Of a stretch of DNA of 64,000 nt, positions 39,924 to 48,342 are shown piece by piece. Position 1 is the first letter of the stretch. Each line of letters starts with the position of its first letter. The position numbers and the translations under genes were made by a program. The notes under the pieces are model-generated. The model was given only the letters and a program-made list of their open reading frames with translations, was not told the DNA's origin and made no database searches. The stretch lies in contig CAWEBZ010000014.1 of the NCBI GenBank assembly GCA_963807425.1, positions 186,001-250,000 of the forward strand, written 5' to 3'. The stretch comes from VRUE01 sp963807425 (GTDB lineage: Bacteria; Actinomycetota; Thermoleophilia; Solirubrobacterales; 70-9).

Positions 39924-41891
39924 TCACCAGGGTGAACCTCCCGACCCGCTCTTGTTGAGCTGGAACACCTTGGCGAGATTCGACGCGTAGGCGTCGCCCC
40001 CGTCGGCATCGGCATCTCCGCCGTCGCCTCCGGTTGCGTCGCCGCTCGTTGCCGTGGTGTCTCCACCCTCGGCATCGGCGTCGTTGTCGTTGTGGCTTCC
40101 GCCCTTGCCGTGACCGCAGCCGCAGGACTTGTCCTGCTCCTGCCCTTGCGACTCGGACTTGGCGTAGGCGTTGCCGTTGTACTTCTGGGTGTTGCCCGTA
40201 TTGGCGTTGCCGCCGTTACCGCCCGTGGCGTTGGCGTTGCCGCCGTATGCCTCGGGACTGCCTTGCTTGACATCCGACGTGTTGCTCTGCGAGGAACCCG
40301 ACGAATTGCTCTTCGAGTCGCCCTTGCAGCCGCAGTCCCCGTGCGGGGAATGGCCGGAGCCGTGACCTGAGGACTCATTGGACTGCTTCACCAATGCGCC
40401 GTTCCCGGCGTCGGCATCGCCCCCGTCGGCATCGGCGTTGCCGCCGTTACCACCGGTTGCGTCGCCACTGGTCGCCGTGGTGTCTCCACCCTCGGCGTCT
40501 GCATCGTTGTGGCTTCCGCCCTTGCCGTGACCGCAGCCGCAGGACTTGTACTGCTCTTGCTCCCGCGGTTCGGACCTGGCCTCGGCGTTGCCGTTGTGCT
40601 TCTGGGTATTGCCGGTGTTGGCGTTGCCGCCGTGGCCTCCGTAGGCATCGGCGTTACCGCCCGTGGCCTTGGGATCGCCCTGCTCGATCTTGGACTCGTT
40701 GCTCTGCGAGGAGCTCGAGTCCTGCTTCGAGTGAGGCTGGCAGCCGCAGTCCCCGTGAGGGGGGCGGCCGGAGCCGTGGCCTGAGGACTCATTGGACTGC
40801 TTCACCAATGCGCCGTTCCAGGCCCCTGCGTCGCCACCCTCAGCGTCGGCATCTCCGCCGTCGCCTCCGGTCGCATCGCCACTGGTCGCCGTGGTGTCTC
40901 CACCGTTGGCGTTGGCGTCACCGAGGATCGAGATGGCGATCGCATTGCCATTCCCGATCTGGGTGTTGCCGCTGTTGGCGTTACCGCCGTTGCCGCCCGT
41001 GGCATTGGCGTTACCGCCGGTTGCCTTTGGGCTGCCCTGTACGACATCCGACGTGTTGCTCTGCGAGGAACCCGACGAATTGCTCTTCGAGTCGCCCTTG
41101 CAGCCGCAGTCCCCGTGCGGGGAATGGCCGGAGCCGTGACCTGAGGACTCATTGGACTGCTTCACCAATGCGCCGTTCCCGGCGTCGGCATCGCCCCCGT
41201 CGGCATCGGCGTTGCCGCCGTTACCACCGGTCGCGTCGCCGCTCGTTGCCGTGGTGTCTCCACCCTCGGCATCGGCATCGTTGTTGTCGTGGCTTCCGCC
41301 CTTGTGACCGCATCCGCAGGACTTGCTCTCCTTCTGCTCCCGCGGTTCGGTCTTGGCGTAGGCGTTGCCATTGCCTATCTGGGTGTTGCCGGTGTTGGCG
41401 CTACCGCCTTCACCGCCCGTGGCGTCGGCGTTGCCGCCGGTGGCCTCGGGACTGCCCTGGCTGACGGTCGACTCGTTGCTCTGCGAGCCGGAACCGCCCT
41501 TCGAGCTACCCGACTCGTTGGTCTGGTCGACCAACGCGCCGTTCGAGGCGTCGGCATCGCCACCGTCGGCGTAGGCGTTGCCGCCATCGCCTCCAGTTGC
41601 GTCGCCGCTGGTTGCCGTGGTGTCTCCACCGTCGGCGTTGGCGTCACCGCCGACCGAGATGGCAATCGCGTTGCCGTTCCCGATCTGGGTGTTGCCCGTG
41701 TTGGCTTCGCCGCCGTTGCCTCCGGTTGCGGTACCGCTGCCGCCGGTGGCACTGGGGTCGCCCTGGGTAACGCTGCTGCTGTTGCTCTGCCCTGAGGGCA
41801 GCGGCACTGGCAGCGGCGATGAGGCGGCGGCAGGCGCCGCTCCGATCGCCAGAGCGACCACGGCTGCGACTGCAGCCTTGGAACATCTCAT
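39924..41891 (-). CDS. Secreted Gly/Asn/Asp-rich tandem-repeat protein
   Basis: 655 residues from the ATG at 41891 behind AAGGGAAA. The signal peptide is RCSKAAVAAVVALAIGAAPA followed by AASS. The mature chain is five tandem units of about 129 residues. Each has QGxPxATGGNANA, a TGNTQIGNGNAIAIS-like stretch, GGDTTATSGDATGG, and ADADGGDADAGNGALVKQSN. Three of the unit junctions carry HGDCGCKGDSK-type and CGCGHGKGGSH-type Cys/His clusters that could bind metal or form disulfides. Gln-x-Gly-x-Gly-Asn-x-Ala spacing recalls curli-type amyloid repeats, but this is only a resemblance. It probably forms a surface or matrix fibre. It is co-transcribed with the membrane protein 82 bp upstream. I know no named family. 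Confidence 0.88.
   Translation of the reverse strand: MRCSKAAVAAVVALAIGAAPAAASSPLPVPLPSGQSNSSSVTQGDPSATGGSGTATGGNGGEANTGNTQIGNGNAIAISVGGDANADGGDTTATSGDATGGDGGNAYADGGDADASNGALVDQTNESGSSKGGSGSQSNESTVSQGSPEATGGNADATGGEGGSANTGNTQIGNGNAYAKTEPREQKESKSCGCGHKGGSHDNNDADAEGGDTTATSGDATGGNGGNADADGGDADAGNGALVKQSNESSGHGSGHSPHGDCGCKGDSKSNSSGSSQSNTSDVVQGSPKATGGNANATGGNGGNANSGNTQIGNGNAIAISILGDANANGGDTTATSGDATGGDGGDADAEGGDAGAWNGALVKQSNESSGHGSGRPPHGDCGCQPHSKQDSSSSQSNESKIEQGDPKATGGNADAYGGHGGNANTGNTQKHNGNAEARSEPREQEQYKSCGCGHGKGGSHNDADAEGGDTTATSGDATGGNGGNADADGGDADAGNGALVKQSNESSGHGSGHSPHGDCGCKGDSKSNSSGSSQSNTSDVKQGSPEAYGGNANATGGNGGNANTGNTQKYNGNAYAKSESQGQEQDKSCGCGHGKGGSHNDNDADAEGGDTTATSGDATGGDGGDADADGGDAYASNLAKVFQLNKSGSGGSPW
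40269..40457. repeat. 189-bp direct repeat inside the repeat-protein gene, copy A
   Basis: Identical, base for base, to 41043-41231 at an offset of 774 bp, which is 258 codons or two 129-residue units. Perfect identity at silent sites shows recent duplication or gene conversion within the gene. Confidence 0.9.
41043..41231. repeat. 189-bp direct repeat inside the repeat-protein gene, copy B
   Basis: Partner of 40269-40457. The first mismatches at either end are single bases (C for T before the left edge, C for T after the right edge). Confidence 0.9.
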
Positions 41892-41973
41892 GTGATTTCC
41901 CTTCCTACTCGAGTTGAAGTTCGCCGGGCGGAGAGAGGGCTCCCGGCGCAGCCCTGGTTGGGTCCGCTCGGAC

Positions 41974-42975
41974 CTAGCCAGGACGCTCGAGCGCGCAGAC
42001 GAACCGGTTCGGCACCGCGAAATCCGGCACCTCCCCAAGTCTTCTGCGCAGGGTCGCCGGCGCCACCAGCGCGAGCAACGCAAGCAGCGCGGCGAGGGGG
42101 ATGAAGAAGGAGCCGCCCGAACCAGGTGCCGCCCCGGGCGAATCGGGGGCCGGCGCGGGGATGTCCAGCGGTGCGGGGGCGTTGAAGTCGTCGGTAGCGG
42201 CGGCAGTGACGGCCGCGCCGCCGACCGGGGAGCTGCTGGGTGTCGGAGTCTGTTCGCTCCCCGGTCGATTGCGGTCGGCAGATGTCAAGAGCTGCAGTCC
42301 GTTGGGCCGCTCGAGTCCGATGAAGCCCAGTCGATGCTCGATCGGCGGGCTCTGAACGCCGGTCGCGCCCTGAGGTGAAAGAGGGTTGAGTTGGGGTGGG
42401 ACGTTGAAGTCAAGGGGGCCGCCGGAGGAGGCTTCCGCGGCGGTTCCGGGAGGAGGCAGAGTCTCTCCGGCTGGCACCGATTTGGCGAGCTCTTTGGTGA
42501 GGGAAGAGTGCCGCAGTGTTTCAACTGCCGCGCCGACCGGTGTCTCGGTTTCGACGACGTGAACAGTGCGCTCGACGGTGGCCGCCACCGTCTCGGAGGT
42601 CTCCTGCCGGACCCTCTCGACGAGGCCCGAGACCTGGCGCGTCGTGGATGAGGCGACGCTTGCAAGCGTCGAGCCCGAGTCGTTATCGACGGGTGCCGGG
42701 GGATCGTCAGCGGTCGCGGCGCTGACCGAGTGGACGACGCCGGTCGGGTCCGCCGCTTCCACGGTGCTGGTAACTGTCGTGATGACAGACGGTGCTTGTT
42801 CGGCAGGGGCTGGGGCGGAGCTCGCAGCCGGAGCGGAGCTTTCGGTCGCTGGAGGTAGAGCCGAGGTAAGGCTGTCCGTCGCAGCGGCAGTGGCTTGGGA
42901 GGAGAGCACCAGCAGCGCGAGTACTGCGCCTAGGGCAATCAGGCTTGCTGGCTTGCGGGTGGTCAAATCGATCAC
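41974..42975 (-). CDS. Secreted Pro/Ala/Thr-rich protein with C-terminal membrane anchor
   Basis: 333 residues. The signal peptide is ASLIALGAVLALLVLSSQAT. A long low-complexity Ala/Pro/Ser/Thr region (residues ~35-290) is probably extended and wall-spanning. A helical stretch in it (QVSGLVERVRQETSETVAAT) may self-associate. A C-terminal membrane helix (FFIPLAALLALLALVAPATL) is followed by the cytoplasmic tail RRRLGEVPDFAVPNRFVCAL and ERPG. It lies 82 bp upstream of the repeat-protein gene on the same strand, so it could display or anchor that protein. No sortase motif seen. I do not recognise a family. Confidence 0.78.
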   Translation of the reverse strand: MIDLTTRKPASLIALGAVLALLVLSSQATAAATDSLTSALPPATESSAPAASSAPAPAEQAPSVITTVTSTVEAADPTGVVHSVSAATADDPPAPVDNDSGSTLASVASSTTRQVSGLVERVRQETSETVAATVERTVHVVETETPVGAAVETLRHSSLTKELAKSVPAGETLPPPGTAAEASSGGPLDFNVPPQLNPLSPQGATGVQSPPIEHRLGFIGLERPNGLQLLTSADRNRPGSEQTPTPSSSPVGGAAVTAAATDDFNAPAPLDIPAPAPDSPGAAPGSGGSFFIPLAALLALLALVAPATLRRRLGEVPDFAVPNRFVCALERPG

Positions 42976-43099
42976 GAGTTGACCAGACTACCCAATATTC
43001 GTCCAACTTCATCCCGATTTCTAAAGTCCTAGGGAGGCTCGCGATTAGGTCCAGACTGAGCATCTGGAGAAAATCCCTGCATAAGTCCGTGACATCGAG

Positions 43100-43124
43100 A
43101 ATCCGCCTCAGGGGGAGACGGATT
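43100..43124 (-). terminator. Hairpin terminator of the nei operon
   Basis: AATCCG (43100-43105) pairs with CGGATT (43119-43124) over a 13-nt loop, just past the 3' end of the 43149 gene. The rest of the 173-bp gap to 42975 should hold the promoter of the Pro/Ala-rich gene; I could not identify a convincing one. Confidence 0.5.
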
Positions 43125-43148
43125 GTTAAGAAGGGCAGGGTTACAGCG

Positions 43149-43382
43149 CTAGCCGCGGATCGCCTTGCCGGCGATGTTCTTCAGCCGCGTCCGGTCGCGC
43201 TGGGGAAGGGAGCCGGGGCGTCCCTTTGACTTGGTGACGAGACGCAGAAGCTCCTGCTGTTCCTTCTTGGTCAGGTTTTTCTTGACCCGCTCCCTGCCCT
43301 TCTGGGCGAGCCAGACCGAGACGGCCCAGACCATTCCCCAGGGGACTCGCTTCCACGCGCGTCTGGCGATCCACGGAACCAT
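43149..43382 (-). CDS. Small basic hypothetical protein
   Basis: 77 residues from the ATG at 43382; an upstream in-frame start would add a compositionally odd leader that overlaps nei. A hydrophobic patch (VPWGMVWAVSVWLAQKG) is followed by a very basic helical region (KNLTKKEQQELLRLVTKSKG, QRDRTRLKNIAGKAIRG). The second half resembles a short nucleic-acid-binding or ribosome-associated peptide, but no family is certain. Located after nei on the same strand. Confidence 0.65.
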   Translation of the reverse strand: MVPWIARRAWKRVPWGMVWAVSVWLAQKGRERVKKNLTKKEQQELLRLVTKSKGRPGSLPQRDRTRLKNIAGKAIRG

Positions 43383-43422
43383 GCGGAGTGGAATACCCGC
43401 CTGCCGAGATGGCAACCCGGTC

Positions 43423-44196
43423 TCAGCCGGTGGAAGACGTCGATTGACAGAGCGGGCACCAGTAGGTGGTGCGGTTGGCATCGCCCTGGCCGCGGGAGAG
43501 GATCGTGGTGCCGCAGTTGGGACAGGGCCGGCCGGCCCTGCGGTAGACGGCACGCGCGGGCCGGCCCTGGTCGACGGCATGACCCATCAGCTCGTGGGCG
43601 GCCTGGACGACTCGGTCGAGCTGCTCGCCGGACAGGTCGGCGACCGGCTGCCATGGATCGAGCCGGGCGGCGAAGCAGACCTCGCTCTTGAAGATGTTGC
43701 CGATCCCGGCGACGAGGGTCTGGTCGAGCAGGGCGTCGCCGAGGGCAAGGCCGGCCGCGGAGCGCAGCGACCGAACCACGACCCCGGGGTCGAAGTCCGC
43801 GGCGAGGATGTCCGGCCCCAGACGCGAGAGCTTTGGCTCGCGCCCCACCGCTCTCGCCGGCAGCACCTTCAGCGTCGGCCCGCCGAACTGGACGACCTCC
43901 CACGCGTCGCCCTTCAGCACCGCCCAAGCAGACCCCCATGGCTTGCGCCAAGCGTCCCCCTGCCGGTAGGCGTGCCAGGAGCCGCTCATCCCGAGGTGGC
44001 TGTGGAGGGTGAGCTCGTCGAAACGGAGGAGGAGGTGCTTGCCGTGGGTCTCCGTCCTTTCGAATCTCCTTCCGTCGAGCTGCCCGATCCCGGCGGCTCG
44101 CCCGCGGGGGTTGGGCGTTTCGACGCTCACCTGCTGTCCGCCGATTGCCGCATCGATCCGCCGGGCCGCGCGCAGGATCGTGTCCCCCTCGGCCAT
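43423..44196 (-). CDS. nei: Fpg/Nei-family DNA glycosylase (endonuclease VIII-like)
   Basis: 257 residues. Removes oxidised bases and nicks the abasic site. It begins AEGDTILRAARRIDAAIGGQ after the initiator Met; the Glu and Asp order (MxEGD) marks the Nei branch in contrast to the MPELPE start of Fpg. The lesion-strand motif HGKHLLLRFDELTLHSHLGM, the H2TH motif GDALLDQTLVAGIGNIFKSE, and a C-terminal zinc finger CPNCGTTI...YWCPLC are all present. Followed by a small basic gene and preceded by the BtrH-like gene with a 4-bp gap. Confidence 0.93.
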   Translation of the reverse strand: MAEGDTILRAARRIDAAIGGQQVSVETPNPRGRAAGIGQLDGRRFERTETHGKHLLLRFDELTLHSHLGMSGSWHAYRQGDAWRKPWGSAWAVLKGDAWEVVQFGGPTLKVLPARAVGREPKLSRLGPDILAADFDPGVVVRSLRSAAGLALGDALLDQTLVAGIGNIFKSEVCFAARLDPWQPVADLSGEQLDRVVQAAHELMGHAVDQGRPARAVYRRAGRPCPNCGTTILSRGQGDANRTTYWCPLCQSTSSTG

Positions 44197-44200
44197 CCGC

Positions 44201-45163
44201 TCAGGTGAGGGAGGTCCAGAGTCGCTCCTCGGCCTCGGCGACGTGGCGGGCGGCGACGTCGATCTCGTCCCAGAGCGCGGGGTCGGGATCGTCGCGTTCG
44301 CTGGCAGCGTGGAAGGCGGTGGCGAGGTCGGTCCAGCGGCTGGCGGCCTCCGCGGCGAGCGGAGCCTCGGGGCGGCCCGCCTCCTCGAGGAAGCGCGAGT
44401 ACATGAGGCGGAAGGCGCCGCCGCCGGTGCCGCGGCGCTCGATCACCTGGTAGCCGAAGCGGGCACACCACTGCCAATCCTCGGCGACCTCGGGCCAGCT
44501 GCCGGCCTCCTCGGCCAAACGCTGCACAGCGCTGAGGCCGGAGAAGCCGCGGAACTCGGGCTCGACCATCGCCGTGGCTGCGCGCTCGATCGCCGCCGGG
44601 ATCGCCGCCCGCAGCTGCTCGGGCGTGACCGCGCCGGAGGCGGTGAACATGTGGCCGGCAAGGGGATAGGCGGGATGCTGGCTGTGGCGTGCCCGGTCGA
44701 GGTTCTCCAGCCGCGTCGTCTGCAGCTCCTCGAAGCCGGTGTCGGAGAGGTGGGCGAGCTCGTCGTCGTAGCCGGCGAGGACAACCGCATGTCCGGGGAA
44801 GTGAGCGGAGTTGCCGTAGTGGTCCAGGTAGTAGAGGTCGGTGAGCAGGAGCACCGGGTTGCCGCCGTCGACCTCGGCACGGGCAGCCTCCCAGGCGCCG
44901 TCGTCGCCCTCGTCGAAGGTGCGCATCTCCAGCGCCGCGCCGGTCAGCTCACTGAAGCTCTCCTCGAGCCGGGCGGTGCGGCCGTTGAACCAGCGGCTGG
45001 GGGAGGCGTCCTCAAGGGTGACGTAATAGAAGCAGGCGCCGGCGCCGAGGCCGAACGCCATCTCCTCGCTGATCTCGACCCCGTGGAAGCCGAGCAGGTT
45101 GCGCAGCGCGGTCGAGCCGCAGTGCTGGCCGGGGACGTGCGTATAGGCGGGGACCGACTGCAT
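44201..45163 (-). CDS. BtrH N-terminal domain / DUF4872-type protein
   Basis: 320 residues from the ATG at 45163. It opens with the papain-like BtrH-type motif VPAYTHVPGQHCGSTALRNL (possible nucleophile Cys), then EEMAFGLGAGACFYY and a late His-containing strand HFPGHAVVLAGYDDELAHLS. The second half is helical (FSGLSAVQRLAEEAGSWPEV). BtrH transfers an acyl group from carrier protein to an aminoglycoside in butirosin synthesis. Free-standing homologues exist outside such clusters, and no antibiotic genes are seen here, so the substrate is unknown. It sits 4 bp upstream of nei. Confidence 0.82.
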   Translation of the reverse strand: MQSVPAYTHVPGQHCGSTALRNLLGFHGVEISEEMAFGLGAGACFYYVTLEDASPSRWFNGRTARLEESFSELTGAALEMRTFDEGDDGAWEAARAEVDGGNPVLLLTDLYYLDHYGNSAHFPGHAVVLAGYDDELAHLSDTGFEELQTTRLENLDRARHSQHPAYPLAGHMFTASGAVTPEQLRAAIPAAIERAATAMVEPEFRGFSGLSAVQRLAEEAGSWPEVAEDWQWCARFGYQVIERRGTGGGAFRLMYSRFLEEAGRPEAPLAAEAASRWTDLATAFHAASERDDPDPALWDEIDVAARHVAEAEERLWTSLT

Positions 45164-45189
45164 CTGAAGCGGATTATCCTGCTCCGCCG

Positions 45190-45687
45190 ATGCCGAGCTT
45201 CGACCTACAGCTGCTTCGAGCCATGCGCACGAGGGGACACACGCCCAGCCTGGAGCGCTCGATGCAGCTGCTCGGCAAGTCGGGCAACAACGGCGCGATC
45301 TGGATCGGGGCCGGGGTGGCGCTCGCAATCCTCGACTCCTCCAACCGTGAAGCGTGGCTGATCTGCGCTGTGCTGGCGCCGATCGCGATCGGGCTCAACT
45401 ACGTGCTGAAGCTGATCGTCAAGCGGCCGCGGCCGGTGCTGGAGGGCCTGCCGCCGCTCGGCGGCGCACCGAGCTCGCTCAGCTTTCCCTCCGCTCACGC
45501 CAGCTCATCCTTCGCCGTCGCCACGGCGATGACGCGGGTCGACGCCGGCTGGGGGGCGCTCGCCTTCGTCCTCGCCCTGGCACTCTCGCTCGGCCGTCCC
45601 TACCTGGGGATGCATTACCCGTCCGATGTCCTCGCCGGCGCCGTGCTCGGCGTCGCCCTGGGCCTGATCGTGCCCCTCTCGCTATGA
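45190..45687 (+). CDS. PAP2-family membrane phosphatase
   Basis: 165 residues with four to five membrane segments. The three phosphatase motifs are KLIVKRPRP, SFPSAHASSSFA and SLGRPYLGMHYPSDVLAG. These enzymes dephosphorylate lipids such as undecaprenyl pyrophosphate or phosphatidic acid on the outer face of the membrane. ATG at 45190. The stop overlaps the ychF start by ATGA. Confidence 0.9.
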   Translation: MPSFDLQLLRAMRTRGHTPSLERSMQLLGKSGNNGAIWIGAGVALAILDSSNREAWLICAVLAPIAIGLNYVLKLIVKRPRPVLEGLPPLGGAPSSLSFPSAHASSSFAVATAMTRVDAGWGALAFVLALALSLGRPYLGMHYPSDVLAGAVLGVALGLIVPLSL

Positions 45688-46757
45688 AGGTGGGAATAGT
45701 CGGCTTGCCCAACGCGGGCAAGTCGACTCTCTTCAATGCGCTGACCAAGGGCGGCGCGCAGACCGGCGACTACCCGTTCACGACGATCGAGCCCAACGTG
45801 GCGATCGCCCAGGTGCCCGACGAGCGCCTGGAGCGGGTGGGGGAGACGGTCGGCAGCTCGAAGCTGGAACCGGCGACGATCTCCTTCCACGACATCGCCG
45901 GCCTGGTCAAGGGCGCCTCTGAAGGCGAGGGCCTGGGCAACAAGTTCCTCGCCTCGATCCGCGAGACCGACGCGATCTGCCACGTCGTCCGCTGCCACGC
46001 CGACTCCGGCGTGCCCCACCCCGATGGCCGCGTCGACCCGCTCGCCGACATCGAGACGATCGAGACCGAGCTGATGCTCTCCGACTACGAGCAGGCCGAG
46101 CGCCGGCTGCACCGGGTCGGCAAGGGGGCGAAGTCGGGAGATGCCGAGGCGATCGCCGAGCGCGACTGGCTGGAGCAGGTGGTCGCGGCGCTCGCCGCCG
46201 GCAAGCCGGCCCGCTCCGTTCCTGTTCCCGAGGCGGCGGCCGCCGGCCCGCGCAACCTGCAGGCGCTGACCTCGAAGCCGATCCTCTACGTGGCGAACGT
46301 CGACGAGGGCGACGCCGAGGCTCCGCAGGCGGTCGCAGCTCACGCCGAGGCGGTCGGTGCCGGCGTCGTCGCGGTCAGCGCTCGGATCGAGGGGGAGCTG
46401 GCCGAGCTCGACCCGGCCGAAGCGGAGGAGATGCGCGAGTCCTACGGGGTCGAGGGCTCGGGCCTGGCCCGCCTCGTCCGCGCCGCCTACGACCTGCTCG
46501 ACCTGCTCACCTTCTTCACCGCTGGCGAGGGCAAGGAGGCGGTCGCCCGCCCGATCACCCGGGGCTCCACTGCCTGGGAGGCGGCGGGGACGATCCACAC
46601 CGAGATCCAGGACGCCTTCGTCAAGGCCGAAGCGATCGGCTGGCAGGAGCTGGTCGAGTGCGGCGGTTACGCCCCCGCCCGCGACAAGGGTCTGCTGCGG
46701 ATCGAGGGCCGTGATTACGTGGTCGCCGACGGCGACGTGATCACCATTAAGGTCTGA
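45684..46757 (+). CDS. ychF: Redox-regulated / ribosome-binding ATPase YchF (Obg family)
   Basis: 357 residues, full length. P-loop GIVGLPNAGKSTLFNALTKG, G2-G3 region YPFTTIEPNVAIA and FHDIAGLVKGASEGEGLGNK, and the ATP-selective NVDE motif in ILYVANVDEGDA, which replaces the NKxD of GTPases. The TGS domain ends GRDYVVADGDVITIKV. It binds ribosomes and ATP; the protein is nearly universal. Translationally coupled to the PAP2 gene. Confidence 0.95.
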   Translation: MKVGIVGLPNAGKSTLFNALTKGGAQTGDYPFTTIEPNVAIAQVPDERLERVGETVGSSKLEPATISFHDIAGLVKGASEGEGLGNKFLASIRETDAICHVVRCHADSGVPHPDGRVDPLADIETIETELMLSDYEQAERRLHRVGKGAKSGDAEAIAERDWLEQVVAALAAGKPARSVPVPEAAAAGPRNLQALTSKPILYVANVDEGDAEAPQAVAAHAEAVGAGVVAVSARIEGELAELDPAEAEEMRESYGVEGSGLARLVRAAYDLLDLLTFFTAGEGKEAVARPITRGSTAWEAAGTIHTEIQDAFVKAEAIGWQELVECGGYAPARDKGLLRIEGRDYVVADGDVITIKV

Positions 46758-46759
46758 GC

Positions 46760-47749
46760 ATGGACCAGGGACCGCGGTTCCCGCAAGTCGCCGCGAAGGC
46801 GGGCCACTACGAGAGCTTCTACATCAAGGCCTGTCGGCCGGGCGGGGGGCAGGGGATCTGGATCCGCCACACCGTCCACAAGCGGCCGGGGGCCGAGCCC
46901 AACGCCTCGATCTGGTTCGTCCTCTTCGACCGCGACGCCGAGGGTCCGCGGGCGACCAAGGTCACGGTGCCGGCGACCGAGCTGTCGGTCCCGGTCGGCT
47001 CCTGGATCCGGGTCGCGGACGCCGAGATCGGGCCCGGAAAGGCGACGGGCAAGATCGGGACGGACGCGCTCGAGGCCTCCTGGGACTTCAGCTTCGGCGG
47101 CGACGAGGAGCCCTGCAAGTACCTGCCTGCCGACTGGCTCTACTCGGCGCCGGTGCCGCGCACCAAGTTCGTCGCGCCCTACCCGAACGCGAGCTTCGAC
47201 GGACGCCTCGAGATCGACGGCGAGACGATCGAGCTGGCGGGCTGGCCGGGGATGATCGGCCACAACTGGGGTACCGAGCACGCCGAGCGCTGGGTCTGGC
47301 TTGAGGGGACGGGCTTCGCCGACGCCCCCGACACCTACTTCGACGCTGGCGCCGCCCGGATCGCGCTCGGCTCGCGGATCACCCCCTGGCTCCCCTCCGG
47401 GATGCTGATGCTCGAAGGCGAGCCCCACCGCCTCGGCGGCTTCGGCAAGATCCGCTCGGCATCGGTCACAGAGTCGCCGGAGGCCTGCTCCTTCGTCCTC
47501 CCCGGCAAGGACATCGTCGTCCGCGGCCGTGTCTCCGCCCCGCGCAAGGACTTCGTCGGCTGGGTCTACGCAGACCCCAAGGGCCCCGAGCACAACACCG
47601 TCAACTGCTCCGTCGCCGACCTCGAGCTGACGATCGAACGTCCGGCCCAGCCGCCACGCACCCTCGAGCTAGCCGCTGGCGCCGCCTACGAGCTGGGCAT
47701 GCGCGAGACCGATCACGGCATCCCGGTCCAGCCCTATTCGGACGGCTGA
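46760..47749 (+). CDS. Lipocalin-like hydratase/tocopherol-cyclase-like protein
   Basis: 329 residues without a signal peptide. Motifs GHYESFYIKACRPGGGQGIW, WLYSAPVPRTKFVAPYPNAS and GWPGMIGHNWGTEHAERWVW are typical of the two-barrel lipocalin fold in CrtC (carotenoid 1,2-hydratase) and tocopherol cyclases. Those families bind isoprenoid or other hydrophobic ligands. No carotenoid genes are nearby, so the function is open. It follows ychF by 2 bp and is probably on the same transcript. Confidence 0.78.
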   Translation: MDQGPRFPQVAAKAGHYESFYIKACRPGGGQGIWIRHTVHKRPGAEPNASIWFVLFDRDAEGPRATKVTVPATELSVPVGSWIRVADAEIGPGKATGKIGTDALEASWDFSFGGDEEPCKYLPADWLYSAPVPRTKFVAPYPNASFDGRLEIDGETIELAGWPGMIGHNWGTEHAERWVWLEGTGFADAPDTYFDAGAARIALGSRITPWLPSGMLMLEGEPHRLGGFGKIRSASVTESPEACSFVLPGKDIVVRGRVSAPRKDFVGWVYADPKGPEHNTVNCSVADLELTIERPAQPPRTLELAAGAAYELGMRETDHGIPVQPYSDG

Positions 47750-47760
47750 CCAGCGGATCT

Positions 47761-48342
47761 CTATGCGTGGCCGGAGCGACTCCCGGATTTGATGAAGTCG
47801 GCCAAGATCAGCTTCTGTTCGAATTCGCTGGTTTCGTCGTCGTCTATCACTCGCAGGATCCAAGCCTTTGTCTCGTTCTGTTCGTCCGGTGTGAGGAGGC
47901 TGTCGAAGCCCGTTTTGGCCTTTGCCTGCGTCACCAGGTCTGGAAGGGAGGTTTCGTTGGCGAGCTTGGTGGCGGCATCTTCTCGAGCATCGCCTACTCG
48001 CCTGTTGATTCGGGTGTAAGCATAGGTTCGGGCAAGCTCGAAGAAGTACTCGAATCCAAAGGGCTGGCCGTTGAGGGTCGCGAACTTGAGGCGGACGAGA
48101 CTGAGGTAGCCGGCGCCGATGAGCAGCCCGCGCAGCCACGTATCGACACTTTGAAGAATCGCTGCCTGGTTCAGGAGCCGGTAGAGAGCGACTGCCAATA
48201 GGCAGTTGATGAGGATGTAAGCAGCAATGGACGCACGAATTGCCCACCTACCGGTCGATTCCTTGGGAACGGTGAAAACCTGGTCCAGCTCGAGATAGGT
48301 GACTGCGCCGGCGATGCCGGCGGCGACCAGCGGGCCGACCAT
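47761..48342 (-). CDS. Membrane protein, partner of the winged-helix membrane protein
   Basis: 193 residues. One weak N-terminal hydrophobic segment (VGPLVAAGIAGAVTYLE) and two stronger ones (IRASIAAYILINCLLAVALY, GLLIGAGYLSLVRL) are followed by a soluble helical C-terminal half (ARTYAYTRINRRVGDAREDA, WILRVIDDDETSEFEQKLIL). No family recognised. The ATG follows the stop of the upstream gene with no gap. Codon use is more relaxed than in ychF next door, so horizontal acquisition is possible. Confidence 0.65.
   Translation of the reverse strand: MVGPLVAAGIAGAVTYLELDQVFTVPKESTGRWAIRASIAAYILINCLLAVALYRLLNQAAILQSVDTWLRGLLIGAGYLSLVRLKFATLNGQPFGFEYFFELARTYAYTRINRRVGDAREDAATKLANETSLPDLVTQAKAKTGFDSLLTPDEQNETKAWILRVIDDDETSEFEQKLILADFIKSGSRSGHA

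Noticed and set aside
39924..41891. Regular DNA repeats resembling a CRISPR array
   Set aside because: The repeats are in frame, of mixed length, encode Gly/Asn-rich protein units and have no constant spacers. No cas genes are near.
44201..45163. Aminoglycoside biosynthetic cluster around the BtrH-like gene
   Set aside because: Neighbours are Nei, PAP2 and YchF; no sugar, carrier-protein or transfer enzymes of such a pathway occur nearby.
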